From: Typha latifolia
Taxonomy: Eukaryota > Streptophyta > Magnoliopsida > Poales > Typhaceae
DNA length: 64,000 bases
Direction of reading: 5' to 3'
Assembly (NCBI GenBank): GCA_019914945.1
Contig: CM034103.1
Location: 16,830,785-16,894,784, forward strand
The position numbers were made by a program, and so were the translations under genes. Shown one piece after another: positions 1-30,948 of the stretch (the stretch's first letter is position 1; each line of letters opens with the position of its first letter). Under the pieces are notes generated by a model. The model searched no databases. It was given only the letters and a program-made list of their open reading frames with translations, and was not told where the DNA came from.

Positions 1-174
1 GGTAGCACAATTAATATCGCCTAAAAAACGAAGAGAGAAGAGGGAAAAAAAATGAAAAAACTAGGGTTTGATCCTTACCGAAGTGGAGGCGGCGGAAGGA
101 TCACCTTTCTAATTCTTCTCGTCTCCGGCAGCGTGCGAGGGCTCGAAGAACACCAGCTCACCTCTTTTTATAGC
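1..174 (-). other. 5' leader exon and first intron start of an off-window minus-strand gene
   Basis: On the minus strand a TATA box (GCTATAAAAAG, 164-174) is followed about 30 bases downstream by a pyrimidine- and GC-rich leader. The leader ends at a good splice donor (TTCG then GTAAGGATC, near 84). There is no ATG before the donor, so this looks like a non-coding first exon, and the coding body lies to the left of the window. A short leader with an early intron behind a telo-box/site II promoter is usual for ribosomal-protein and other translation genes. The product itself cannot be named from this window. Confidence 0.5.
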
Positions 175-292
175 CCAGCTGAAAGAAGAAAAAAAACCCT
201 AAAGATTTGCCTGACTACTTAATCGAGTAGAATGACGAGAATAACCCTGGGCAAGCTGGTATGGGCCAAAGGCCCACTGGCTATTTGGGCCG
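164..292 (-). promoter_or_regulatory. Housekeeping promoter: TATA, telo-box and three site II motifs
   Basis: A telo-box (AAACCCTAAA, 194-203) lies just upstream of the TATA box. Three site II elements (TGGGCC or its complement) lie at 262-267, 271-276 and 286-291. In plants this combination is known from ribosomal-protein, PCNA and other proliferation-linked genes, where TCP factors bind site II. Spacing and order here are typical of that class. Confidence 0.6.
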
Positions 293-535
293 GGGGCTCT
301 CAGCTATATTTATGTGGCTATGATGGAATTGTCTGCTGATATGATATAGAAACGCTTTAAATATGGACTTCTAATATCTTGCTTAGTACTTTTTTGCCAA
401 TTAAAATATACAATCAATTAAAGTTTTTCCTCACCTTTTAAAGCATATCCATAAGTCCCGCTAGCAGATTCAAAATTAGTAAACTCACTATTTTCTATAA
501 TATATCACTCAAAACTATGTAAATAAATGTAACGG

Positions 536-539
<4 letters not shown>

Positions 540-575
<36 letters not shown>
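540..575. repeat. (TA)n microsatellite
   Basis: About 18 TA units in the spacer downstream of the PWWP gene. Nothing else recognisable is seen between about 300 and 660, which is AT-rich. Confidence 0.9.
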
Positions 576-579
<4 letters not shown>

Positions 580-946
580 AACATAGAGTAAGTTTACAAA
601 TCTATTCCGTAGCTAGATCATAAGGAGCTGAACAAAAGAGAGATTTTAGTAGTTGTTAATATATCAAACTTTTATATCGCCTAGCCAGGAAAGCTTACTT
701 CCACATCATAAAAGCTTTTGGAAGACATCAAACTAGGCTCTCCGTCCAAGCAATGAAAGGTGTAAAAAGAACAGCAATTCCCTACTTCAAATGGTGGAAA
801 CATGCTGACACAGAAGATATAAAAATATACCATCATTAAAATCGGGAAAGATTTACAGCACAAACAACTACGAAATTCCAAGGGAGACACTACATCAGTT
901 GAGACAATTTTGAAGAATTTTTTTGCCTAATTATCCCTCAAGTTCA

Positions 947-3900
947 CTAGCATTTGACAGGACAGCTTAATGCCTCGTTGATTCTACTGAAAACAAGTCT
1001 GAGTGGGATACATGCAATAGCAGGTCCACCCTTCTTTTGCACCACTGGCGTTCCATCTTCTTCCCTCTCTCTCCAATCAACAGTTATTGACGATAACCTT
1101 CGAATTTTTCTGGGAGAAGAACCTGATTTCTTATCTTGTGAAGATTTCTTTTTCAAAGATGGTTTGGCAATTTTCTGAACAGAGTTGCTTCTTCTAACAC
1201 TGAAGTTTGATTGTGCTGCAGTTGGCTGACACTTATATATCATACCCATTCTTTTTAGCATTTGGCCACAATTACTGGTAGCAGGTTGATTATCATTTTT
1301 ACACACCAGTGAATCACAAAATCCATCAGACAGAACCTCAACAGAAACAGGATGACCTACAATGGCTTTACCATTCAGTTTACTCATGAGAGAAACAAGC
1401 GGTACATGCAGACCCTGATAACTCCCTTGCACACATAAATCAATATCGTAGAAAGTGGGACCTACAGACATGTTATCCAGATGCTCCAAAACCTGGTATT
1501 TACTACAAATTGTATGATGAACTTGCTGGTATGGCAGTGACCGCTTGAGCGTACTGTTGATAGGCAACTCTACTGCAAATGATGCTCCCTTATCCTTTGA
1601 GCGTGATAAAGAGTTAGAGAGCTTGTTTACAGCTTCCGATGACTCGCCATGTTCTAGTTCACTGGAGGAGCTCTGACCAACAACACTTGAACAAGCCAAA
1701 TCGGTAGGCTTTGTTGCCACTTGGGAAAAGTCGCCTAGTTCTGATAGCGACTTAGATTTTACCAAAATGCTATGCTTCTCACATTCCAGGGACTCATCAA
1801 AAGGACCGTTACAGATTGTAGTGTCAAAGCTGCATGCATTGGTTCGATCAGCCCCAACAAGAAAGCTTTCTGAAGAAGTATTTTTAATTGATATCATAGT
1901 AGTTGATATATTATTTTCCTGCTTCAAGGTACTTCTCTTCATCCTCTGATCATCTTGATTAGCCAGAGCTGCAGAGCAAATGGAGCCACTCTCACCGAGC
2001 CCTTCGATATACTGTAAATTTACTCCATCTTGGCTACCATGCTTGTATTTGTTCTCAGCTGCAAAGGACTGATGCTCTCTAGATGCATAAATTTCCAATG
2101 TGTGTGTAAAATCTGGCAAAAATTAGCTGCAAATCAGCAAGATATGATATACAAGACCTAAGGACACATCAATCTGTTGTAAGAATAGGAGAACAAATTT
2201 AATGCTACAATTGAATATAAGATCATAACAAAACTATTTAAATATACTTACGTGACACTAAATTTCTTTTAGACAATTAAGCAGCTTCACTTGGAAAATG
2301 AACATCATATAGCATATAAAAGAGAAGTTTACAAGCCTACCTCCATCTATGATATCTCCCGTAACAAGAGGAACGTCAAAGAAGCTATCTGAACAATCAT
2401 TGTCAACAAACTCAGACATGCTAGAAAGTTCAGAGTCCATTTCAGAGTGAGAATGGATGCCATGGTTTACAGCAGTACAGGTCTTCCCACATAAAGCCTC
2501 CTCCCAGGAAATGCCTGAACAATCAGGACTGGTAACAGTGCCTGTTGGATACTCTGCCTTCTTGAAGGTTGTTTTGAATGCCCTATCTTGTTCAGCACTC
2601 TGTCCTGAAAAAGAACCAGTCCAATGACCATATGATGGAACTATAACTCTGGTACCCTTACATAGCTCAGCTAGAGGGCGGCAATGGTGCTTCCTTTTCA
2701 AATTCTCATAAGCTTGGGCCAGATCAGATCGTTTTCTTTTCAGAGATGAGCATAACTGTTTGCTGCTGTTTAATCGACTGGAGCTTGATAAACCACAAGC
2801 AACTTTCAGTCCACTGGGTGGAGCAGTATCAAATGGTGCCGGCTCGTGAGACTCTTGTCTGCAGACATCTATACTTTTCTTCCTTTTAGATACCATCTCT
2901 GATCCTATTTCCTGAAGATCCTTCATATGCTTTATTCCCTGACTTGCATCATCCTCAGAATCATTCTGGCTATTCAATCTCCTTTTTGACATAAAGTGCA
3001 TGCCAGTAGTAGTTGTATTATTCAGTTGTTCAAATGATACCACAGATTGAGACAACTCCTGAACTGAGTTCTCTTCAAGTATGCTAAGCTTCCTGGCAGC
3101 ATGACCAGGTTTTCTCTTCAATCGCATGGACAATGCGCTGCAATAAGTGCCCCTTAAATTGTTCATCTCTATGCCAATCTCATTCTCCTCGAAAACATGA
3201 GCCTTTTCTAGTTCAAGGGCATGAAGAATAGCGTCTTCTTTGTGAACGTATATCCCTTCATTGGATGATTTTTTACTTGTACGAATAGCAGAAGCCCTGG
3301 CCTTTTCTATGCACTCATCAAACTCACCGCAGCGGAATGCTTTGATGCGCTTAGACTTTTCAAGGTTATACCAATCACTGATTGTAAGTAGACCAACAGT
3401 CAGATGAAATTTTACTGGCTATGCAGCATCAAAGTATAAGATTTGAGGGCAAATGAAAGTCAGAGCAGAACTTATGAGCAGCCAATAGTGTTCAAGAACA
3501 TGTGGACAGTTCAAACTCAAAAATTAATAAGGGAGTAATTCTTTGAAAGATGATTTACATGTTTAGACCATTGGAGAAAAAACAAATTACATGTTTCCAC
3601 AACAAATATGCACAATATGAGATAGCTCATACTACATGGAATTGAAACTAAGAGCAGAGTGAGGATACCCAATAGCAAGATTGTAAATGACATCATGACA
3701 TGGCATGGCATCTTAAAATATCTATATTGTGTCGGAGGCAATAGGATGAAAAATAAAAAAGTAATAACTGTCAAAAGATTCAATACAAATATTTAAGGAT
3801 ACCAAAAAAAATATAAAGATGTGAAATGACGAACAAACATTCATGCATCCTCACTACTTAATATGGAAATAGACTTGGTGAGCAATGCTTACAAACTATC

Positions 3901-4915
3901 ATTATTTAGAGTAGAGAGAAACAGACTAAATCAAGGTACTTGTTATTTTTCAAAAGGAAATAATACTTTGAAATATTGCAAATTTCACTTCAAGAAAATA
4001 AGTTCTAGTTTTGTTTCCTAGGCAAAAAGAAAATTTTGACATTCTTTCAACAAATTATCTCTAGATGGAAGCTTTTTAAATTCTAAGATCATCCTAAATA
4101 TAAGATGTTGAAAGATTCCATTAGTGACACCTAAAGGGAACATTACCAGGAGCCTTGTACAATTTCTCTGTAGACACTCTCCAAGTTGTCCTGTGAACTT
4201 GTCCTGGATAGAAATTGTCAAAGATAATTTGGGTGACCTAGGCATTTTGATGGTTTCCTGTTATCTGGGACTACTAAGCCACCACATTGTTCAAGAATTG
4301 GGGTGGTCAAATGAAGGCTCACATTGTGAGATTGGAAAGAAGGAAAAAAATCATTTCTCCCTGCCTCTCTCCCTGACTAGAAAAACAACTCGCCTTGGGT
4401 CCTAGCATTTCATCTCAATAACACCAACCATTTGAAAGAACAAACAACATAAAAGGATTCAAAGTAAGCTACTAAGATATGTCCACCCTAGTAAAGATAC
4501 CAAAGTGAATAAAAGGAACTCATAATGACAGTAGTATGATCCATCTCATCAATCAATGTATATAATTCACTGTTCTGACAGAGCAATCTTTTTTCCCAGG
4601 ACAAAAATTATCAACTCATCTTTGCATTTATCTGAGAGATAAAACTATGAGCAACAATAAAAACCTCAAAATTAAGCATTGACAGCATACCAAGTGAACA
4701 TATGAATAGAGGAAATGAGGACAATATTGAAGGGAAAGAGAGCACACTCACATGTTCCCATCTTCTCTTCCGAGAAGCTTAACAGGAGTCCCCACTCTCC
4801 GGCTATTCGAACGTTTCGCTGACATCTCCTCCGGTCCAAGTATCCTGCCGGGCCACCACGATCCATTCGGGCGGCGGACCCAAACCAATCTACCAACTGA
4901 CGCATCGATGCTCAT
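947..4915 (-). CDS. PWWP-domain chromatin reader (At1g51745/At3g03140-like)
   Basis: Three coding exons join in frame: 4752-4915, 2341-3377 and 947-2112, giving 788 residues. Exon 1 encodes an N-terminal PWWP module beginning MSIDASVGRLVWVRR and containing SWWPGRI at about residues 19-25, the aromatic core that reads methylated histone H3 tails in this family. Exon 2 opens with DWYNLEKSKRIKAFRCGEFD, highly conserved in the plant subgroup, followed by a KKSS/EDAILHALELE helix. The rest is Ser/Lys-rich, low complexity and basic, with KRKR- and KKKS-type patches consistent with nuclear location. Start chosen at the ATG at 4915 because the upstream frame has no ATG. A nine-codon upstream ORF overlaps this start (separate entry). 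Intron 1 (3378-4751) and intron 2 (2113-2340) are GT-AG. Family assignment is firm; the exact role is inferred. Confidence 0.88.
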
Positions 4916-4944
4916 CAAGCCCTGTCTTCGCAACAACTACCCAT
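4915..4944 (-). promoter_or_regulatory. Nine-codon uORF whose stop overlaps the PWWP start codon
   Basis: An ATG at 4944 opens nine codons and ends in TGA at 4917-4915. The A of that stop is the A of the main ATG (TGATG arrangement). No other ATG separates it from the main start. Such overlap could make translation of the PWWP protein depend on leaky scanning or re-initiation. Whether the mRNA includes this segment depends on the transcription start, which is not known. Confidence 0.5.
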
Positions 4945-6072
4945 CAACTACTAGTGGCTCCCACCCCAACTGCTCGAGGATAAAGCCTTGGTCTTGAAGT
5001 TTCAAGCGAGAGTTCAAAGAATTCGTAGAAAATATCGGCGCACAAATTAGAGATGACAGAAGGAAACGCGCGGACAGTATGAACTACGGAGAAATGAGCT
5101 TAAATCTTGAGCGATAAAAGAAAAAAAAAAAAGATTTTAAGGGGAGGGGGAGAGACTAGAGAGATACGACTATACGAGCGTGTGGAAGAGAGTGGAGATT
5201 ATGCGCGCCCCGTGGAACAAAGCAGGTGAGAGAGAGAGAGAGAGAGATGGCGGGCTTGGTTGGGGTTAGGAGTAGGATGGATTCCAGTAAGTAGGCAATG
5301 GTCCATGAAAATATTTATTTTTAATTTACACAGAGAGTGTAGAAGAAAAATGGATGAAGATTTGAAGGGGTAGGAAGGAGATAATAAATAGGGAAAAGGG
5401 ACGGAGAAATGTAAAATTTTGCGATTTGTTTTTTAATCTTTTGTTTCTGTCTACCTTACCTTTTGATTTATATCTGCCTTACCGCAGATGAAACAGTTCA
5501 ACTCAACATGTGAGTAGTGATGACTTTCAATTTTATCGAGATGCAAACGACTCCTAAAAAGACGAGAGAATTGGAACAAAAAGAAATGATAAGCTACCAA
5601 TTATTTACTTTGGGATTTTATTTTTCTCACAAAGAGAAGTATTTCGAAAAAGACAAAAGGAAAGCACAAAAAGGGAAGAAAAAGAATCGAGCAATCTGTC
5701 GACCAAGCAATTGTATACGTGGATAAAGAATGACACATTTTTATTCTCAATCGCATCTATGTTCTTCACAATAATGAACAAGAGAACTAACTAATTACAC
5801 CACCAACAGCAGAATAATTAGTAGTTTTCTTCTGCAGCATATATATATATATATATATATTTAAGCCTTAATTTTCTATGTTACAACAAATCAAAGCTAC
5901 TCCACTGTAATATTTTCCATTGCAAAATGTTTTCTTCACAAAGGATGCCTTCGGACTTGACCAACGGTGCTGAGTATTCGTAGGTGTACTTGACATGCAG
6001 CACCAGTTGCAGCTTCATATTTGAATCATCAGTATATCCCACTTAATTTCTAAAGTAATCTTGTCGGTCTTG
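4916..6072. other. Spacer: PWWP leader/promoter and GDH 3' region
   Basis: The minus-strand leader of the PWWP gene probably reaches about 5200. It contains a (GA)n run at 5226-5248 and purine-rich sequence. From about 5700 the sequence is the 3' side of the GDH-like gene, with an (AT)n run at 5838-5861. A 69-codon plus-strand reading frame at 5517-5726 is Lys-rich low complexity and not taken as a gene. Confidence 0.5.
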
Positions 6073-21171
<15,099 letters not shown>

Positions 21172-21990
21172 CTCTATACCCCTCCCTGATGCCAACATCC
21201 AGACTAAGACATGCAACCACACAGCAAGATTCTCACGCTTCCTTCAAACTGAACGGCCTCCAATCTCCTTCAGCTGAAATAAATACAAGTATGATAACCA
21301 TGCTACTGAATGAAACAGAGCCCCAACGAGAACCCCCCAAGACCAAATCCAGCGAGAAGCTTGAGCAAATCCCACACTACGGTTGTCATTTGCGGTGCTG
21401 AGTGCAAGTTGCACAAAATAGAACACGAAAGAACACCATTTCATGCACCGAAAGATAGATTTATCAGCATCAAACCCACCAAAGGACACAATTTACCGCT
21501 CTTATGTAATCAAAGAACGTGCCCTAGACTTTCAATCTGCGTCACGGCCAGCCTAAGGTCTTGTTGTTTCAGAGCTGAGCTATCTCCTAGTGGCTAAAAT
21601 AAAGCTTCCTATGGTCAAGAGACCCCGGACGAAGCTATAATTAAAGATTAGCAGCAAGAAATTGGATCGAAGAAAAGGGGGATGACGGTCGAATTAGGGA
21701 AAGGCAAAAGCGTCGAGTTAGAGGAGGAGGAGGAGAAGGAGGAGGAGGAGGAGATCGTACACTTCCGGAATCCGAATGGGAGAGAAAGTGATGGGGGAAG
21801 ATAGAAAAAAAAAGGCGCAGGTAGGCTTGGTGGGGTTTGTGGTAAGAAGCGATTAGGCAAGGACGCTACCGAGTGATGCAGCCCCAATCTACCGCGGCGG
21901 ATATGGTTGGTGTTCGTGTTCTACCATTGTGGATCCATAATTCAACAGTGATGAGAGCGGGGATTCGGTGGGCCGAACAATTTGGGCCGC
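21172..21990 (-). promoter_or_regulatory. Leader and promoter of the GDH-like gene
   Basis: A leader intron acceptor (TTTATTTCAG then CTGAAGG, near 21272) suggests a split 5' UTR. Upstream of it is a CTC/CCT-rich leader (21721-21753). Two site II-like GGGCC motifs occur at about 21970-21990. The gene is divergent from the UAP56 gene, with about 1.4 kb between the likely starts. Between 22000 and 23340 I see only AT-rich spacer with short spurious frames. Confidence 0.45.
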
Positions 21991-23339
21991 TCCGTCCGAA
22001 TAACTCATTAACATATCCGTCGTGCTCACATTCTAGGATTACATATAACTCATTGACTTTTTCTCGTCATCAAAACACCCTTAAAACTTAGTGGAGTCAA
22101 CTCTATCAAAACTATATTCTCTCTTCTACTCTTTCCCGTAAATGGTCCGTGGCTTGGCTTGCCCTTCTCCTTTCACCACCCAAGTGGCTAAGCAGAGAGA
22201 GACAAAGGCCTTTTCCCATTACCCCTTTTCTCCTCTCTATTTCCTCCATTATTGTTGTCCTTATCTCATCCTTCTCTTCAAGGTTTGCGATGAATCTAAG
22301 CTTTATCACTGCTCATATGATGCAATTGTCATCATCGATCTTCTCTACCGCTGCTATGCCTCTAGGTCGTGCTCATCATCGTCGGATCTAGCCCCACTCT
22401 TCTCCTCCGTCCACATCCATGTACGACCCCCACAACCTCATCCTCCTCCCTAATGTTACTAATATATGTCCTTCGGCATAACTTCTACTCGATCCCTTTA
22501 CATCTTATTGCCACGTATCAGATAGCATCCATCTCCTCTATTCAAGTGTGATTGTCGTAGTATTATTAGTTGTCATGGTCGTCGCCATTTTATTGATTTG
22601 TCACTATTTTTTTATTTTTATTCTGCTGCAATGATTTATATGTCTATATGTGTTAGGTCTTCCGGCGGTGCCAACGAAATCATTTGGACTCTTACCCATT
22701 GAGTCTGTGTTTTTGCCATGATTAGCTCAATTAAAAAGCTTTTGGCCTTCCAAACTTTTTTGTTGAGTTATTTTTATCTATAATACTACCATTGTTGATG
22801 AAATCGACAAACTTAGATAGAATTAACCCACACCGAAACCATACTTATACCTCCGCCGTTACTAAGTTAATAACCTAATAATATGACTTGCTTTTCTCGT
22901 AGTACCACTGTCCCAATTTTAGGATGATGCAATACTTACAAAGAAAATGAATGTTTTTAGGATGATGCAGTCTTATCCGTCTATGACTAAGATTATGGAT
23001 TCAAAGTTGGAGGTCATGTTCGGTGAAATTTGTAACAAAATAAAAGCTTGATTTTCTAATTTACTCATTGTTTAGCTAGGATTTTGGAATGTTATAAATT
23101 TATTATGGCTTACAGAATAATAGTAATAGAACTGATGTTGATATAACTATATCTATTCGAGGATTTAAGCAAAAATGGACTCTGTAATTTTGCCAATATG
23201 AATAAAGATGGATGGACGAGATACAATTTTGGTACAAGTGGGCGGGCAATCAAAGATCATGCGCTGCGATCCATTGAGGACTACCGATCCAACGGCGGAA
23301 TTAAGATCATAGTTATATCGATGGGATCGCGTTTGTTTG

Positions 23340-23702
23340 AATTATAGATTTCGCCTTTAAATAATAATCTGTAGCCCTAACCCCAATTTCAATCCCTTCC
23401 GCCCTTTCGCTTCGTGTCCGAATTCTAGCCGAAGGTCCCCGATCTCTCTACTGCTTCCACTCCCATCTCTGCTTGAAACCCTAGTTTTGGCTCCGCCTTT
23501 TACCATTAGTTTTTCTTGCAGACGCTTCGAATCACTCTTCAGACCTTAATTGCGGTATCCGGACTTAACAGGTGAGCACTCGGTGATCTCCTTCTCGTCT
23601 GTCGTTTTGAGTTTGAGTTTTTTTTTTTTTTTTCCTTTCTTCTTTCCAAGAACATTTATTTTGGCATGTTTACTGTGATCTAATTCTCTTCTGCGGTGTA
23701 GA
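23340..23702 (+). promoter_or_regulatory. Leader, leader intron and promoter of the UAP56 gene
   Basis: A TTTAAATAATA box (about 23356) and CCCTAACCCC precede a pyrimidine-rich leader that includes a telo-box-like AAACCCTAG (about 23477). A 5' UTR intron runs from 23572 (AACAG then GTGAGC) to 23701 (GTGTAG), so the spliced leader joins one base before the ATG at 23703. Confidence 0.6.
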
Positions 23703-28618
<4,916 letters not shown>

Positions 28619-29450
28619 AGATCCAAGCAGGATTTTGGAGGTTCCTGAGGAATTCAGAAGGGTGCACTGCTGATTTGGTTTACTAGTCTTAGATATTAGT
28701 GACAGACATCTTGGAAGATATTGTTTTAGCTGCTGTAGTTGATGGATGATCATATTCACTCTTATTGCTTATGTGCTGATTGGTGTTATGTAGGCTGAGC
28801 ATCTACAAACATGATAAATGTTTCAGGATATATGAATTAACCTATAGTTTTTAATTAATCTGTTCTCTGGTCTAAGTCTAAAAGGTTATGGTTTTTCTTT
28901 TCATATTCAGTTCCCGCTTTATTATTCTTGTGCATTCTGTACAGGGATACTTGCTTACTGGTTGGCTGGTCATATCAGCTTCTCTTAAAATGATTCCTTA
29001 GAACGTTCCCCGTGGTTTGTGGGATGAACAGAACCTTTGTCGTTAGTTTAAAACTTGATCTACGGTAGATGTGTTTTTGCCATAGCTGCATTGATGCGAT
29101 TGTTGAAATGACAGTATGCTATTATAGCCACTTGTCCAATAATGCTATTATAGCCACTTGTCCAATAATTGCTCGCCGTAGTCAAAAACTACAGTGACTC
29201 ACCGCCGTCCACTGAGCGCACTCCCATTCCCATTCCCATTCCCATTCCTCCAATAGATTGGTCGGAGATTTTCGAGTACAGAGAACTGTTACAATAGAAA
29301 TGACGACCGCTTTTTCTTCCTAAATCACTACCGAAAAATTGCTCTTTTTCCTCTACACATGAGGAAAGCAATTCAGAAACCTAATCCAATAAAAACTCGA
29401 AAATGTGTCATCTTACCTTTGTAATTGTTCTCAGAAGCTGTTTTATTTTT
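28619..29450. other. Spacer between convergent UAP56 and Dof genes, with two small tandem repeats
   Basis: The UAP56 3' UTR probably fills the first few hundred bases. A 27-base unit (GCTATTATAGCCACTTGTCC core) is repeated twice at about 29118-29168, and a CATTCC hexamer is repeated at 29221-29248. No gene is recognised. Confidence 0.55.
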
Positions 29451-29996
29451 TTAATTTCCACTGAAAGGTCCAGTAATCCAACAACTGGAATCCCCTTGAA
29501 ATCCCACGAAGCTCTCCAACTCTGGTATCGGGTTCTCCACTCCACCAGAACGGACGCCATCGAATAAATCCCCAAAACTCCCAACCCCACCCAAGTCAAG
29601 CAGTGAGCTAAAGCTACCAGTGAGATCAAGCAGGCGGTCGTCTTGGTCGACGCAGGGGTAGAGGAAGGAGATGGTCTCAGCCTCAGAAAGTTGCAAGGAT
29701 CCAGTTTTCTTACTATCGGGGTTCGCGGAAGCGGAATTAGGAGTTTGGTGTATAGGATTAGTAGAATTGGAGGAAGAAGAAGAAGAAGAGCGGCGCGAGT
29801 TCTTGCGGACGCCTCCGCGGATGGGGATGTTGCGGAGGGTGCCGCCTTTCGTCCAGTAACGGCGGCAATTCTTGCAGTAGTGGCGGGGTTGGGAGAGGTT
29901 GTAGTTGTTGTAATAGCTGAACTTTGTGTTGGTGGACTCGCATCGCGGGCACTTCACTTGCTGCTCTGCCTCTGGAAATTGGGCTGGGATTTGCAT
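29451..29996 (-). CDS. Dof-type zinc-finger transcription factor
   Basis: Intronless, 181 residues from the ATG at 29996. The Dof finger starts at residue 15: CPRC, 21 residues, then CKNC (C-x2-C-x21-C-x2-C), followed by [18 protein letters not shown], the full DNA-binding module that recognises AAAG cores. A Ser-rich linker follows and then an acidic, Phe/Leu-rich C-terminus ([15 protein letters not shown]) suitable for activation. The protein is short for a Dof factor and ends ITGPFSGN; it cannot be placed in a named subfamily with confidence. The gene has a GA/CT-repeat-rich upstream region. Frames on the opposite strand at 29643-30038 are shadows of its coding bias. Confidence 0.95.
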   Translation of the reverse strand: MQIPAQFPEAEQQVKCPRCESTNTKFSYYNNYNLSQPRHYCKNCRRYWTKGGTLRNIPIRGGVRKNSRRSSSSSSSNSTNPIHQTPNSASANPDSKKTGSLQLSEAETISFLYPCVDQDDRLLDLTGSFSSLLDLGGVGSFGDLFDGVRSGGVENPIPELESFVGFQGDSSCWITGPFSGN

Positions 29997-30254
29997 CTTA
30001 GGGAGGCAGTTGCGATTCCAACTTCCAAGACGCTTTAAATTGATTCTTCCAAATATAAATAACTGGGTAGAAGTTTAAAAAAACAAAAAAAAACATGTTA
30101 AACAAATAAAACTACACCAAGAATCCTTGAGAAACCAAAGTTGAGGGAGACCATCTACCTTCACTTCATGCAGCCACTTTTTTCATATACAAGTTGCAGA
30201 CCAACCACATACTGTACTTCGCTGAAGATTCATATCCTTTTCCCTACTATATAT

Positions 30255-30297
<43 letters not shown>

Positions 30298-30948
30298 TCT
30301 TCTTCTATATTCTCTCGCAGTCGCAGGTCGCAGGTCGCAACTGCAACGACGTTGAGAAATCAAAAGAAATAAATACAGAGGGTAAAGGGTAAAAGAAATA
30401 TAGAAGAATAAAACCTCCGGTTTCTCCAAAGCTTTCACTTTGAGAGGAGAACACATCCTACTGCGACCCACCGCAACCTTTAAATTAATATGTACTTGGC
30501 TTTGCTACAAGTTTGCTTGTTGTGTTGGATCACAGTAACTGAGTGGGCATTGCTGACATCCACAGATTCACTGTTTCCTCCGTGCTTACCGCATCAAATC
30601 ACAGAAAAGATCTCTTGTCCATTGTATAACAAGTTTTGTTCGGTTATGACAAATTTAACAAAGATGTCTTGTCCATCGTATGACAAATTATTCGATTTAC
30701 AAAGGTCAAGAATACAGAAATATGAACGATTATTCGATTTAAACATGTCAAGAATACAGACTCATGAACTAGTGGCAGGCACATATAGGTGCTACAGAAC
30801 ATTTAATCGTTTAAACTATTATCTGGAACAAATAGTATACTATTGCACATATAGGCATGATAACTAGGAAGTAACATGCAAATAAAAAAATGACTTACTT
30901 ATATAAGTGGCAGTTATGTGCACTATTCAAACCACCGGATCTCTATAC
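29997..30948. other. Dof upstream region and IST1-like gene 3' region
   Basis: A (GA)n run at 30257-30292 (CT on the Dof-sense strand) lies about 260 bases upstream of the Dof ATG, where GAGA-type elements are common in plant promoters. The part from 30490 to 30948 is the probable 3' UTR side of the IST1-like gene. A short tandem similarity (TTATTCGATTTA repeated near 30688 and 30731) is present. The 125-codon plus frame at 30490-30867 is not supported. Confidence 0.45.

Noticed and set aside
21648..21887. 79-codon minus-strand frame upstream of the GDH gene
   Set aside because: It is the Ser/Pro-rich reading of a CT-rich 5' leader, followed by a leader intron and the true ATG.
22142..22551. 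Overlapping plus-strand frames between the GDH-like and UAP56 genes
   Set aside because: Low-complexity Ser/Pro/Leu translation, no domain and no start context; expected in CT-rich DNA.
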